Shown here piece after piece: positions 19,489 through 26,883 of a stretch of DNA of 44,255 nucleotides (position 1 is the stretch's first letter; every line of letters begins with the position of its first letter). The DNA lies in NCBI GenBank assembly GCA_903970395.1, contig CAJCIM010000149.1, positions 1 through 44,255 on the forward strand. Direction: 5' to 3'. Source of the DNA: Acidobacteriaceae bacterium (lineage in GTDB: Bacteria; Acidobacteriota; Terriglobia; Terriglobales; Acidobacteriaceae). The notes under the pieces are model-generated. The model searched no databases. It was not told the origin of the DNA and saw only the letters and a program-made list of their open reading frames with translations. Made by a program: the position numbers and the translations under genes.

Positions 19489-19641
19489 GTGGAACTCATC
19501 GTTGTCGTCATCATTCTGCTTCTGCTATTCGGTTCTTTCCCTCACTATGGCTACTCGCGCAGCTGGGGCTACTTTCCCAGCGGCACTCTCGGCACCATCC
19601 TGCTGATCTTCCTGATTCTCTGGCTGCTCCACGTCGTGTAA
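19489..19641 (+). CDS. DUF3309-like small membrane protein
   Basis: A 50-residue protein starting from GTG 19489, with GGAGG five bases upstream, which decides the start. It has a first helix (ELIVVVIILLLLFGS), the motif FPHYGYSRSWGYFPSG, and a second helix (LGTILLIFLILWLLHVV). The tyrosine-serine-arginine-tryptophan-glycine-tyrosine turn between two helices is the pattern of the DUF3309 family. Function unknown; these proteins often lie near stress genes. It is divergent from the lmo0937-type gene. Confidence 0.7.
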   Translation: MELIVVVIILLLLFGSFPHYGYSRSWGYFPSGTLGTILLIFLILWLLHVV

Positions 19642-19693
19642 ACCGGGGCGGCGATGGCGTGGTTGGCATAAGATAGTTTTGTTGCCCTTTCTT

Positions 19694-20893
19694 ATGCTGA
19701 CCGCCATCGCCAACGAGAGCAGACTTCGACTGAGTGAGCTTGCGCCGAACCAGGTGCAGAGCGAGATTCGAGCCATGAGTGTTGCATGCACTGCAGCCAA
19801 TGGCATCAACCTGGCACAAGGCGTATGCGACACCGACCCGCCACACGCGGTCGTCGACGCAGCCATTGCGGCGATCCATGCGGGCCACAACATCTACACC
19901 CGCGCTGAAGGCATCGAGTCTCTTCGAGAGGCCATCGCGGGCAAGCTCGCGCGCTTCAACAAGGTTGATGTAAATCCAGAGACTCAGGTACTCGTCACCA
20001 GCGGCGCTACCGGTGCCATGCAGGCCACGGTGATGGCTCTGCTGAACGCCGGCGACGAGTGCATCCTCTTTGAGCCGTTCTACGGATACCACGTGAGTAC
20101 ACTGCGTTCGCAACGCATCGTGCCGGTGATTGTGCCGATGGAAGCACCCGACTGGACGTTCGATGCAGACCGTGTGCGCGCCGCCATCACAGCGCGAACC
20201 CGCGCAATCATCCTCAACTCGCCATCGAACCCCTCCGGCAAAGTCTTCACACTCGCCGAACTCGAGGCGCTCGCAGAGATCGCCATCGAGCACGATCTCT
20301 TCGTCATCACCGACGAGATGTACGAATACTTCGTCTACGACGGTGTCACGCACTACAGCCTCGCTGCCCTGCCTGGCATGGCAGAACGCACCATCACCAT
20401 CTCGGGCTTCTCGAAGACCTTCTCCGTAACCGGCTGGCGGCTCGGCTATCTTGCAGCAAGCGAGCGCTGGATGCCGGCGATAAGCTACTTCCATGATCTC
20501 GTCTACGTCTGCGCTCCTTCGCCCTTGCAGCATGGTGCAGCGGTGGGTCTGCTCACATTGCCGCAGAGCTTTTACATTGGTGTCGCCGCAGACCATCAAC
20601 GCAAGCGCGATGTCCTGTGCCAGGCCCTGCGTGATGCAGGGCTCAAGCCATCCATACCCGCCGGGGCATACTACGTACTCGCCGATGCGAGCAGCATCCC
20701 CGGTAGCAACGGCAGTGAGCGTTCGCGACGTCTGCTACGCGACACCGGAGTAGCCGCGGTTGCCGGCTCTGCGTTCTTCGGCAACGATGCGAACGGCGTC
20801 AACCGAGGCAAAGACCTGCTGCGCTTCTGCTTCGCGAAGAAGGATGACGAGCTGGCAGAGGCCGCGCGACGTCTCGCGGTGATTCATTACTAA
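19694..20893 (+). CDS. PLP-dependent aminotransferase, class I/II
   Basis: Fold-type I aminotransferase of 399 residues that transfers an amino group between an amino acid and a 2-oxo acid in the cytosol. Visible features are GINLAQGVCDTDPP near the N-terminus, YTRAEGIESLREAIA, the ILNSPSNPSGKVF block that binds the cofactor, ITDEMYEYFVYDG with the aspartate that contacts pyridine N, and the lysine in SGFSKTFSVTGWRLGY that forms the Schiff base. The pattern fits the kynurenine/methionine/aromatic aminotransferase group more than true AspC. ATG 19694 is used; a TTG at 19679 is in frame, and neither has a clear ribosome binding site. Substrate is not certain. Confidence 0.87.
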   Translation: MLTAIANESRLRLSELAPNQVQSEIRAMSVACTAANGINLAQGVCDTDPPHAVVDAAIAAIHAGHNIYTRAEGIESLREAIAGKLARFNKVDVNPETQVLVTSGATGAMQATVMALLNAGDECILFEPFYGYHVSTLRSQRIVPVIVPMEAPDWTFDADRVRAAITARTRAIILNSPSNPSGKVFTLAELEALAEIAIEHDLFVITDEMYEYFVYDGVTHYSLAALPGMAERTITISGFSKTFSVTGWRLGYLAASERWMPAISYFHDLVYVCAPSPLQHGAAVGLLTLPQSFYIGVAADHQRKRDVLCQALRDAGLKPSIPAGAYYVLADASSIPGSNGSERSRRLLRDTGVAAVAGSAFFGNDANGVNRGKDLLRFCFAKKDDELAEAARRLAVIHY

Positions 20894-20947
20894 TTCGGCC
20901 CGTCATCGAACATCCAGAACCGTACCATCAGGCGTACCTATATCACG

Positions 20948-22741
20948 ATGCGTCTCGCAAGGTTCCTCTCACGTTCGATGTTGTGCTGCACGCTAAGTGC
21001 GTTGACAGCCGTGTGCTCCGCGCAACAAGCACCCGGGCCGTTGCACTGGCAGCCATGGTCACAGGATGTATTCACTCAGGCGAAGCAGCAGCATAAGTTT
21101 GTGCTGCTCGACCTTGAGGCCGTTTGGTGCCACTGGTGCCACGTGATGGACGCAACCACCTACGTCGATCCCACGGTCGTCAAGCTGCTGAACGAGAAGT
21201 ATCTGCTCATTAAGGTCGATCAGGACGCGCGCCCCGACATCTCCAACCGCTACCAGGACTACGGCTGGCCGGCGACAGTGGTCTTCGCAGCCGATGGCAG
21301 CGAGATCGTCAAGCGGCAGGGCTACCTTGAGCCGAAGCTGATGGCGTCGATGCTCACGGCGATCATCAAAGACCCGACGCCGGGGCCAAGCATCGAGCGC
21401 GAGGCAACGCTGCATCCAGCAGCCGATGCGACGATGCCCGCAGCACTGCTCGCCGAGGTAAAACAGAACTACGAGAAGCAGTACGACAGTCAGTACGCAG
21501 GCTGGGCCTTTGGGCACAAGTATCTCGACGCGGACAGTTACGCCTACGCGATGCGGCTGGCCGCACAGGGCGATGCGACCTACAAGAAGCGCGTGGACGT
21601 CAGCCTGAAGAACGCCGAGGCACTGATCGATCCGGTGTGGGGCGGCGCATACCAGTACTCGGTGGATGGCGTGTGGAACGAGCCGCACTTCGAGAAGCTG
21701 ATCTTCATTCAAGACTCGTACATCCGCACCTACGCACTGGCGTATGCGCAGACGCATGACCCTTCGTACCTCGCTACCGCGCAGGCTGTGCATCGTTACC
21801 TGCGTCGCTTTCTCACCGATGGCCCAACCGGCGCGGTCTTCGTCTCGCAGGACGCCGACCTGCATGATGACGGCACTGAGAACGCACCGTACTTCGCTCT
21901 CGACGATGCACACCGCGTCAAGCAAGGCATACCGCGCGTGGACAAGCACGTCTACTCGCGCGAAAACGGCTGGACGATCCAGTCGCTGGCGGACCTTTAT
22001 GCCGCAAGCGGCGATGCGTCGGCACTCGACGATGCTCGCCGCGCTGCGCAGTGGATCACAGTACACCGCAGCCTGCCAGGCGGCGGCTACCGGCACGATG
22101 ATCAAGACCCCGCCGGGCCATATCTTGCGGACACACTTTCCATGGGTCGCGGATTTTTAGAACTGTATCTCGTCGACGGCGACCGTCGCGACCTGCAGCG
22201 TGCACAAGAAGCGGCAAACTTTATCGCGGGACACTTCCAGCCGCACACTCCCGGCACCGGCTTCATCACCTCAGCCACGGCTACCGACGCGGCATTCAAA
22301 CCCCACCCCGATCGTGACGAGAACATCGCGCTGGTGCAGTTCGCAACGCTACTGGCAACGGCCACCGGTAACGATGCCGACCGCCAGCTTGCGGCAGAGG
22401 CGATGCGCTATCTCGCTGCACCCAGCATCGCAAAGCAATGGCTCTCAGCAGGAACGCTGCTGGCGCACCAGGACTTCGTCACCGCTCCGATCCATGTAAC
22501 CGTGCTCGGCCCGCGTGGCGATGCGAACGCGCAGGCTCTTCACATCGCTGCCCTGCGCGCGTTCACACAGCACGAACTGATCGAGTGGCGCGATCCAAAC
22601 GACGCGCATCCGCTGCCGACGAGTGTGCAGTATCCAAAGCTGCCCCGCGCCGCGCTGTTTCTATGCACAGCAACGGCTTGCTCATCTCCTGTATACGACC
22701 CGTCGGTAGTAGCAGCGAAGATCCTTCGCGCGCAGCGCTAA
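20948..22741 (+). CDS. Exported DUF255 / thioredoxin-like protein (YyaL-related)
   Basis: A 597-residue protein with an N-terminal signal peptide (MRLARFLSRSMLCCTLSALT ending near CSAQQ), a thioredoxin-like DUF255 domain with the diagnostic CHWCH motif at 61-65, then a long alpha-helical barrel-like region resembling six-hairpin glycosidases (repeated GGGY, GGAYQYS and FLELYLVDGD motifs). Cytosolic relatives (YyaL, human SPATA20) lack the signal and have unknown activity. The last four bases overlap the 3' end of the convergent MoaD/ThiS gene. It may be a periplasmic thiol-redox or carbohydrate-binding protein; I cannot decide. Confidence 0.8.
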   Translation: MRLARFLSRSMLCCTLSALTAVCSAQQAPGPLHWQPWSQDVFTQAKQQHKFVLLDLEAVWCHWCHVMDATTYVDPTVVKLLNEKYLLIKVDQDARPDISNRYQDYGWPATVVFAADGSEIVKRQGYLEPKLMASMLTAIIKDPTPGPSIEREATLHPAADATMPAALLAEVKQNYEKQYDSQYAGWAFGHKYLDADSYAYAMRLAAQGDATYKKRVDVSLKNAEALIDPVWGGAYQYSVDGVWNEPHFEKLIFIQDSYIRTYALAYAQTHDPSYLATAQAVHRYLRRFLTDGPTGAVFVSQDADLHDDGTENAPYFALDDAHRVKQGIPRVDKHVYSRENGWTIQSLADLYAASGDASALDDARRAAQWITVHRSLPGGGYRHDDQDPAGPYLADTLSMGRGFLELYLVDGDRRDLQRAQEAANFIAGHFQPHTPGTGFITSATATDAAFKPHPDRDENIALVQFATLLATATGNDADRQLAAEAMRYLAAPSIAKQWLSAGTLLAHQDFVTAPIHVTVLGPRGDANAQALHIAALRAFTQHELIEWRDPNDAHPLPTSVQYPKLPRAALFLCTATACSSPVYDPSVVAAKILRAQR

Positions 22742-23031
22742 TCGCCGTCCGCGAAGGACCCGCCGGCGATCGACGGGATCAGCATGATCTCATCGCCATC
22801 CGCGAACTCATGCGTGTCCCCGCCGAGGAAGCGGATGTCCTCATCATTGATGTAGACATTGATGAAGCGGCGCAGCTTGCCCTGCTCGTCCTTGATGTTC
22901 TGTGAGAGCGCAGGGAACTTGGTGTCAACTTCGGCGAGCAGACCGGGCAGGTTTGCGGCCTCCGAAGCGAAGGTCTTCTGGCCGTCGGTATGACGCGCCA
23001 AGGCGGTGGGTAGAACAACTTTCACGGACAC
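22738..23031 (-). CDS. MoaD/ThiS-family sulfur-carrier protein with masked C-terminus
   Basis: A 97-residue beta-grasp protein like CysO, ThiS and MoaD. It has the VKVVLPTALARHT strand, GLLAEVDTKFP, FINVYINDEDIRFL and DGDEIMLIPSIAGG. Active carriers end in Gly-Gly, which becomes a thiocarboxylate; here G90-G91 is followed by SFADGD, so six residues would have to be removed before activation, as JAMM-type peptidases do for some carriers. The GTG start overlaps the thrC-like stop codon by one base, with GGAG upstream inside thrC, so the pair is translationally coupled and lies behind the same SAM riboswitch. It probably delivers sulfur for homocysteine or cysteine formation. No activating E1-like enzyme is seen in the window. 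Confidence 0.85.
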   Translation of the reverse strand: MSVKVVLPTALARHTDGQKTFASEAANLPGLLAEVDTKFPALSQNIKDEQGKLRRFINVYINDEDIRFLGGDTHEFADGDEIMLIPSIAGGSFADGD

Positions 23032-24350
23032 TACTTCACTCCTCCGGCGAGCTCAAGCTCAGCCTCTTCTGTTTCGTTGGCGCTCGCAAACGAGCTGTCG
23101 ACCGAGCGTAGATACTCATCAAACGCCGCCAGCTTCGGCTTGACAGCAGGCTCAGCAAGGAAGCGGCCTTCGAGCGCGTCGGTGGTCTTCAGTCCGTTGC
23201 CGGTGATGCAGACGACGGTCGTCTCGTCGCGCCCGATGCGGCCCTGCGCATAGAGCCGCGCGGTAACAGCCGTCGTAACGCCGCCTGCGGTTTCGGTAAA
23301 GATGCCCTCGGACTCGGCCAGCTCCTGGATGCCGGAGACGATCTCAACATCCGAGACATCCTCAGCCCAGCCGCCGGTCTCGCGAATCATCTTCGCCGCA
23401 GCCGGTCCATCAGCCGGATTGCCAATAGCGAGCGAGCGGGCAATCGTGTTCGGTTTCTGAGGCTCGATGTAATCCCAACCGTTCTTCACCGCCTGCGAGA
23501 TCGGCGAGCAGCCCGTCGCCTGCGCACCGAAGAACCGAACCTCCTTCGGCTCCACGAGGCCCAGAGCAATCAACTCCTTGAACGCCTTGCGGATCTTGCG
23601 AATCAGCGAGCCGCCGGCCATCGGGCAGACAACGTTATCAGGCAGCTTCCAGCCGAGCTGTTCAGCAATCTCATAACCCACCGTCTTCGAGCCCTCAGCG
23701 TAGTACGGCCGCAGGTTCACATTCACCAGGCCCCAGTTGTACTCATCCGCAATCTGCGTGCAGAGCCGGTTCACATGGTCGTAGTTGCCATCGATACGCA
23801 CCAGCCGCGCGTTGTAGACCTGCGTGTTCAGAATCTTCGCGGCCTCAAGGTCAGCCGGCACAAGAATGCAAGCCTTGATGCCCAGCCGCGCCGCCTGCGC
23901 CGCAACCGAGTTCGCAAGGTTCCCCGTCGACGAGCAGCCGACCGTCGTAAATCCAAACGCCTGCGCATTCGCCAGCGCCACCGAGACCACGCGGTCCTTG
24001 AAGCTCAGCGTTGGAAAACAAACAGCATCGTTCTTCACATAAAGATTGTCCGCGCCGATCCGCTTGCCCAGGTTCTTCGCACGCACCAGCGGCGTGAAAC
24101 CCACCGGCAGGTCCGGCTGATAGCCTTCAGGGATAGGCAGCAGCGCTTTGTAGCGCCAGATATTCGCCGGGCCCGCGGCGATGGCCTCACGCGTAAAGCG
24201 GCTGCGCGCTGACTCCAGATCGTACTGCACCTCCAGCGGCGCAAGGCAGTCATCGCAGGCTGATAGGGGGCGGTTGCCAAAGCTCTTGCCACACTCGTTA
24301 CAGCGCAGCTCGTAGCGGGTCTGCTCAGTCACAGTACAAGACACATCCAT
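23031..24350 (-). CDS. thrC: Threonine synthase-like PLP enzyme under SAM riboswitch control
   Basis: PLP-dependent enzyme of fold type II, 439 residues. An N-terminal zinc ribbon uses C17, C20, C32 and C35, and the cofactor lysine is K118 in PTLSFKDRV. SSTGNLANSVAA and MAGGSLIRKI are the phosphate- and substrate-loop motifs of threonine synthases, which make threonine from O-phosphohomoserine. Two contexts are odd: a SAM-I riboswitch lies upstream, and a sulfur-carrier gene overlaps the stop codon. SAM control normally marks methionine and sulfur genes, so I infer that this enzyme may make homocysteine (or another sulfur amino acid) from O-phosphohomoserine and a thiocarboxylate. It may instead be plain ThrC in an unusual regulon. 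GGAG lies 7 bases before the ATG. Confidence 0.85.
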   Translation of the reverse strand: MDVSCTVTEQTRYELRCNECGKSFGNRPLSACDDCLAPLEVQYDLESARSRFTREAIAAGPANIWRYKALLPIPEGYQPDLPVGFTPLVRAKNLGKRIGADNLYVKNDAVCFPTLSFKDRVVSVALANAQAFGFTTVGCSSTGNLANSVAAQAARLGIKACILVPADLEAAKILNTQVYNARLVRIDGNYDHVNRLCTQIADEYNWGLVNVNLRPYYAEGSKTVGYEIAEQLGWKLPDNVVCPMAGGSLIRKIRKAFKELIALGLVEPKEVRFFGAQATGCSPISQAVKNGWDYIEPQKPNTIARSLAIGNPADGPAAAKMIRETGGWAEDVSDVEIVSGIQELAESEGIFTETAGGVTTAVTARLYAQGRIGRDETTVVCITGNGLKTTDALEGRFLAEPAVKPKLAAFDEYLRSVDSSFASANETEEAELELAGGVK

Positions 24351-24465
24351 CGTTCAACTCCGATGGCTGAAGGGTCCTGCTCTGTGACTTTCTCTTTGTC
24401 TGGGAGTCTGGGGATACGAAGAGTCGCGTGGCCGGGCCTGAAAGTATGGCTCTGCTTCCACTCAA

Positions 24466-24571
24466 ATCTCATGTACCCTGCAACATCCAGGAGAGAGTTG
24501 ACACCGGTACTATGTTCTGTCCGGTTGTCGTGGCGTCACAGGGCTCGTCCCTCAACCACTCTGCATGAAAT
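24466..24571 (-). promoter_or_regulatory. SAM-I (S-box) riboswitch aptamer
   Basis: Read on the minus strand, the element has an 8-bp closing stem P1 (24564-24571 with 24466-24473, one G-T pair), then CAGAG, TTGAGGGACGAGCCC, TGACGCC, GACAACC, a P3 hairpin built on CCGG/CCGG, GGTGTCAACTC, and a P4 hairpin CCTG/CAGG before P1 closes. These are the conserved blocks of the SAM-I family in correct order, though GAGCCC replaces the common GGCCC. It ends 115 bases before the thrC-like start. The expression platform is unclear: I see no T-run terminator, so translational control is possible. Confidence 0.85.
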
Positions 24572-24596
24572 CCGACTCGCCGTAGCGAGAGGAATA

Positions 24597-24625
24597 GTTA
24601 CAAGCTAGCACCATCGCCCAGGCAA
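24597..24625 (-). promoter_or_regulatory. Candidate promoter of the riboswitch-thrC-moaD unit
   Basis: On the minus strand TTGCCT (24620-24625), a 17-base spacer and TGTAAC (24597-24602); each hexamer matches 4 of 6 consensus positions. Transcription would begin about 20 bases before aptamer stem P1, after a small CTCGC/GCGAG hairpin. The gap 24351-24797 also holds the riboswitch and a repeat pair. Confidence 0.4.
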
Positions 24626-24660
24626 TGCAAGTGCAGGCCATCTGGTCTAGCCACAAATCA

Positions 24661-24730
24661 GGTAGCCCGAGGCTTCAGCCTCCGGTCTCATAAAACTCTC
24701 CGCGAACGAGAGGCTTCAGCCCCGGGGTTT
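24661..24730. repeat. Pair of REP-like palindromic repeats
   Basis: Two copies of a GAGGCTTCAGCC-type palindrome, at 24669-24682 (perfect 6-bp arms) and 24710-24723 (degenerate), in the gap between the divergent thrC-like and ccmA genes. A related GGCTGAAGCC lies near 4383-4393. They look like dispersed extragenic palindromes. Confidence 0.45.
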
Positions 24731-24797
24731 GCTTTTCAGACCACCACACAGCGCACGCTCCACCGCTCGACGCTTCTATACTCACAACTAGTCCGCA

Positions 24798-25553
24798 ATG
24801 AACGTCATCTCCATCCGCGAAGAGACAACCCGCACCACCAACACAACACCAGCAGCCGTGCGTCTAGAGCGCGTCTCGCGCCTTTACGGCAGCTTCGTCG
24901 CACTGCGCGAGGTCTCGCTGACGCTCCCCGCCGGCAGCAGCGTCGTGCTGCTCGGCGAAAACGGCGCAGGCAAATCGACAGTGCTCAAACTCGTCTCAGG
25001 CCTCACCTCACCGAGCTACGGCCGCCTCACCATCTTCGGCACGCCGCCGCAACAACAGCGCGGCCGCATCGGCACCATGGGCCACGCGCCCATGCTCTAC
25101 GACGAGCTCACCGGCATGGAGAACCTCACCTACTTCGCGCAGCTCCACGACCTCGGCAACACCCGTAGCGAACTCGACGCCGTCGCCGCAGCCGCTCTGC
25201 AAGAGGTAGGCCTCGACCCCAGCCTCACCCGCCGCGTTAGCGAGTACTCGCAGGGTATGCGCCAGCGCGCCTCGCTCGCTCGCGTGCTCATGGCCGAACC
25301 TCCGCTGCTTCTCCTCGACGAACCCTTCTCCAACCTCGACTTCGGCTCCGCGCACGGCATGGTCGACCGCCTGCTCGCGTACCTCGCCACACCCGGCAGC
25401 GACGGCACACCACGCACGCTGCTGATGACCACGCACCAGGCCGACCTCGCACGCCCGCTTGCAAAGTCCACCGTCACACTCAGCGCAGGCCGCGTAGCCT
25501 CCATCTCTGGCGAGATGCGCACCGGCGACGCCTCCGCGGAGGCCTCATCATGA
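24798..25553 (+). CDS. ccmA: Haem exporter ABC ATP-binding subunit CcmA
   Basis: ATPase of the CcmAB(C) complex that releases holo-CcmE during cytochrome c maturation at the inner membrane. The 251-residue protein has Walker A GENGAGKS at 53-60, signature YSQGMRQR at about 152-159, Walker B LLLLDEP and a switch histidine in MTTHQ. The CcmA identity rests on operon context with ccmB and ccmC; ABC ATPases are otherwise hard to separate. A TATACT at 24777-24782 lies 15 bases before the ATG and no ribosome binding site is seen, so the transcript may have a very short leader. Its end overlaps ybaK by 4 bases (ATGA). Confidence 0.88.
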   Translation: MNVISIREETTRTTNTTPAAVRLERVSRLYGSFVALREVSLTLPAGSSVVLLGENGAGKSTVLKLVSGLTSPSYGRLTIFGTPPQQQRGRIGTMGHAPMLYDELTGMENLTYFAQLHDLGNTRSELDAVAAAALQEVGLDPSLTRRVSEYSQGMRQRASLARVLMAEPPLLLLDEPFSNLDFGSAHGMVDRLLAYLATPGSDGTPRTLLMTTHQADLARPLAKSTVTLSAGRVASISGEMRTGDASAEASS

Positions 25554-26050
25554 GCCACGCCAAGGCACCCGCAAAGACCAACGCAGCACGCCTGCTCGAC
25601 GGTCTCGGCATCCACTACGAGCTGCGCGCCTACGAGGTCGACCCCGACGACCTCACCGCCATCAGCGTCGCAAAGAAGATCGGCCTGCCACCGGAGCAGG
25701 TCTTCAAGACCCTCGTCACCAAAACCAGTGACAACGACCATCTCTTCGCCGTCGTCCCCGGAGACTCCGAGCTCGACCTGAAGAAACTCGCCGCAGCCGC
25801 TGACGTTCGCAAGATCGAACTCGCCTCGCTCAAAGACGTCGAGCCGCTCACCGGATACGTCCGCGGCGGCGTCACCGTGCTCGCCGCAAAGAAACCCTTC
25901 CCTGCCTTCGCGGACGAGACCATCGAACTCTTCGACATCATCTCCATCTCCGCCGGCCAACGCGGCCTGCAGATCCTCATCGCACCCGCCGACTACCTCC
26001 GCGCCACCGAAGCCACGCTCGCCGACCTCACGAAAGCGGTGAGCGTATGA
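25550..26050 (+). CDS. ybaK: YbaK/EbsC-type aminoacyl-tRNA deacylase
   Basis: Cytosolic editing protein that removes wrongly attached amino acids from tRNA; characterised YbaK removes cysteine from tRNA-Pro. The 166-residue length and one-domain structure fit. Motifs seen: YELRAYEVDPDD, VFKTLVTK with the conserved catalytic lysine, FAVVPGDSELDLKKLA, and GYVRGGVTVLA near the C-terminal third. It is joined by 4-base ATGA overlaps to ccmA in front and ccmB behind, so it is firmly in the cytochrome maturation operon although no mechanistic link is known. A link through cysteine, the haem-attachment residue of cytochrome c, is only a guess. Confidence 0.88.
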   Translation: MSHAKAPAKTNAARLLDGLGIHYELRAYEVDPDDLTAISVAKKIGLPPEQVFKTLVTKTSDNDHLFAVVPGDSELDLKKLAAAADVRKIELASLKDVEPLTGYVRGGVTVLAAKKPFPAFADETIELFDIISISAGQRGLQILIAPADYLRATEATLADLTKAVSV

Positions 26051-26727
26051 ACTACACCCGCATCGTCTGGGCACACCTCCGCAAAGACCTCCGCCTTGAG
26101 TGGCGCACGAAAGATTCACTCAACGGCATGTTGTTCTTCTCACTGCTGGTCGTGGTCGTCTTCGCGATGGCCTTCGACCCCACAGCCTTCCCCACCATCG
26201 CGCGCCAAATCAGCGGCGGCCTGCTCGGCGTGGCCGTGCTCTTCTCCGCCATGACTGCGCTCAATCAAAGCTGGGCCCGCGAGCTGAACAACCACGTCCT
26301 CGACGCGCACCGTCTCTCGCCCGCGCCAGCTTCTGCGCTATTCGTCGGCAAGGCGCTGGCAAACTTCATCTTCGTCATGGTCGTGGAACTGGTGCTCGCA
26401 CCCGTCTTCACACTCTTCTACAACCTGCACCCACTCGGTCAGCCGTGGAAGCTGCTCATCATTCTTCCGCTAGGCACCTGGGCTTTGGTCGTCAACGGAA
26501 CCTTCTTCGCCGTGCTCAGCCTGCGCACACGCAACCGCGAAACGCTGCTGCCGCTCGTGCTGCTGCCCATCTCTATGCCTGCGCTGCTGGGCCTCATCCA
26601 GGCCACCACCGCCGTCCTTACCGGGGAGTTCGAGCCCACACTCTGGATCAAGGTTCTCGTCGCCTACGTCATCGTCTTCACCACGGCTTGCGTTCTACTC
26701 TTTGACACCGTCTTAGTCGGCGATTAG
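26047..26727 (+). CDS. ccmB: Haem exporter permease CcmB
   Basis: Six-helix inner-membrane subunit of the CcmABCD complex, 226 residues. It begins with the cytoplasmic LRKDLRLEWRTKDSLNGM segment typical of CcmB, followed by hydrophobic segments and the conserved NQSWARELNNHVLDAHRLSP loop after helix 2. Later helices include GTWALVVNGTFFAVLS and the PLVLLPISMPALLGL segment found in CcmB proteins. Translation is coupled to ybaK by ATGA overlap. A 157-base gap with a palindromic repeat separates it from ccmC. Confidence 0.9.
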   Translation: MNYTRIVWAHLRKDLRLEWRTKDSLNGMLFFSLLVVVVFAMAFDPTAFPTIARQISGGLLGVAVLFSAMTALNQSWARELNNHVLDAHRLSPAPASALFVGKALANFIFVMVVELVLAPVFTLFYNLHPLGQPWKLLIILPLGTWALVVNGTFFAVLSLRTRNRETLLPLVLLPISMPALLGLIQATTAVLTGEFEPTLWIKVLVAYVIVFTTACVLLFDTVLVGD

Positions 26728-26767
26728 CCGCCTCTATTCCGCCGCATCGAATAACACCCTCAGGGTG

Positions 26768-26806
26768 CCCCATTCATACCGCAGCTTCATCGCGGTATGA
26801 GTGGGG
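26768..26806. repeat. Palindromic intergenic repeat between ccmB and ccmC
   Basis: A 15-bp stem with one G-T pair (26768-26782 with 26792-26806) and a 9-nt loop. It resembles a dispersed extragenic palindrome and could also form a hairpin in the mRNA between the two parts of the ccm operon. Confidence 0.55.
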
Positions 26807-26883
26807 TGACGAACCCCAGCCTCGCCCACACCACCTCCGAATAACGCCCAGTTCCGTCGCCGCGCGGCGCTAAAATAGAGTTT

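Noticed and set aside
24363-24608. An 81-codon open frame on the plus strand upstream of ccmA
   Set aside because: It lies opposite the SAM-I riboswitch and has no ribosome binding site or recognisable features; the RNA explains the conservation.
24661-24730. Possible CRISPR array
   Set aside because: Only two degenerate palindromic copies are present, with no regular spacers and no cas genes.
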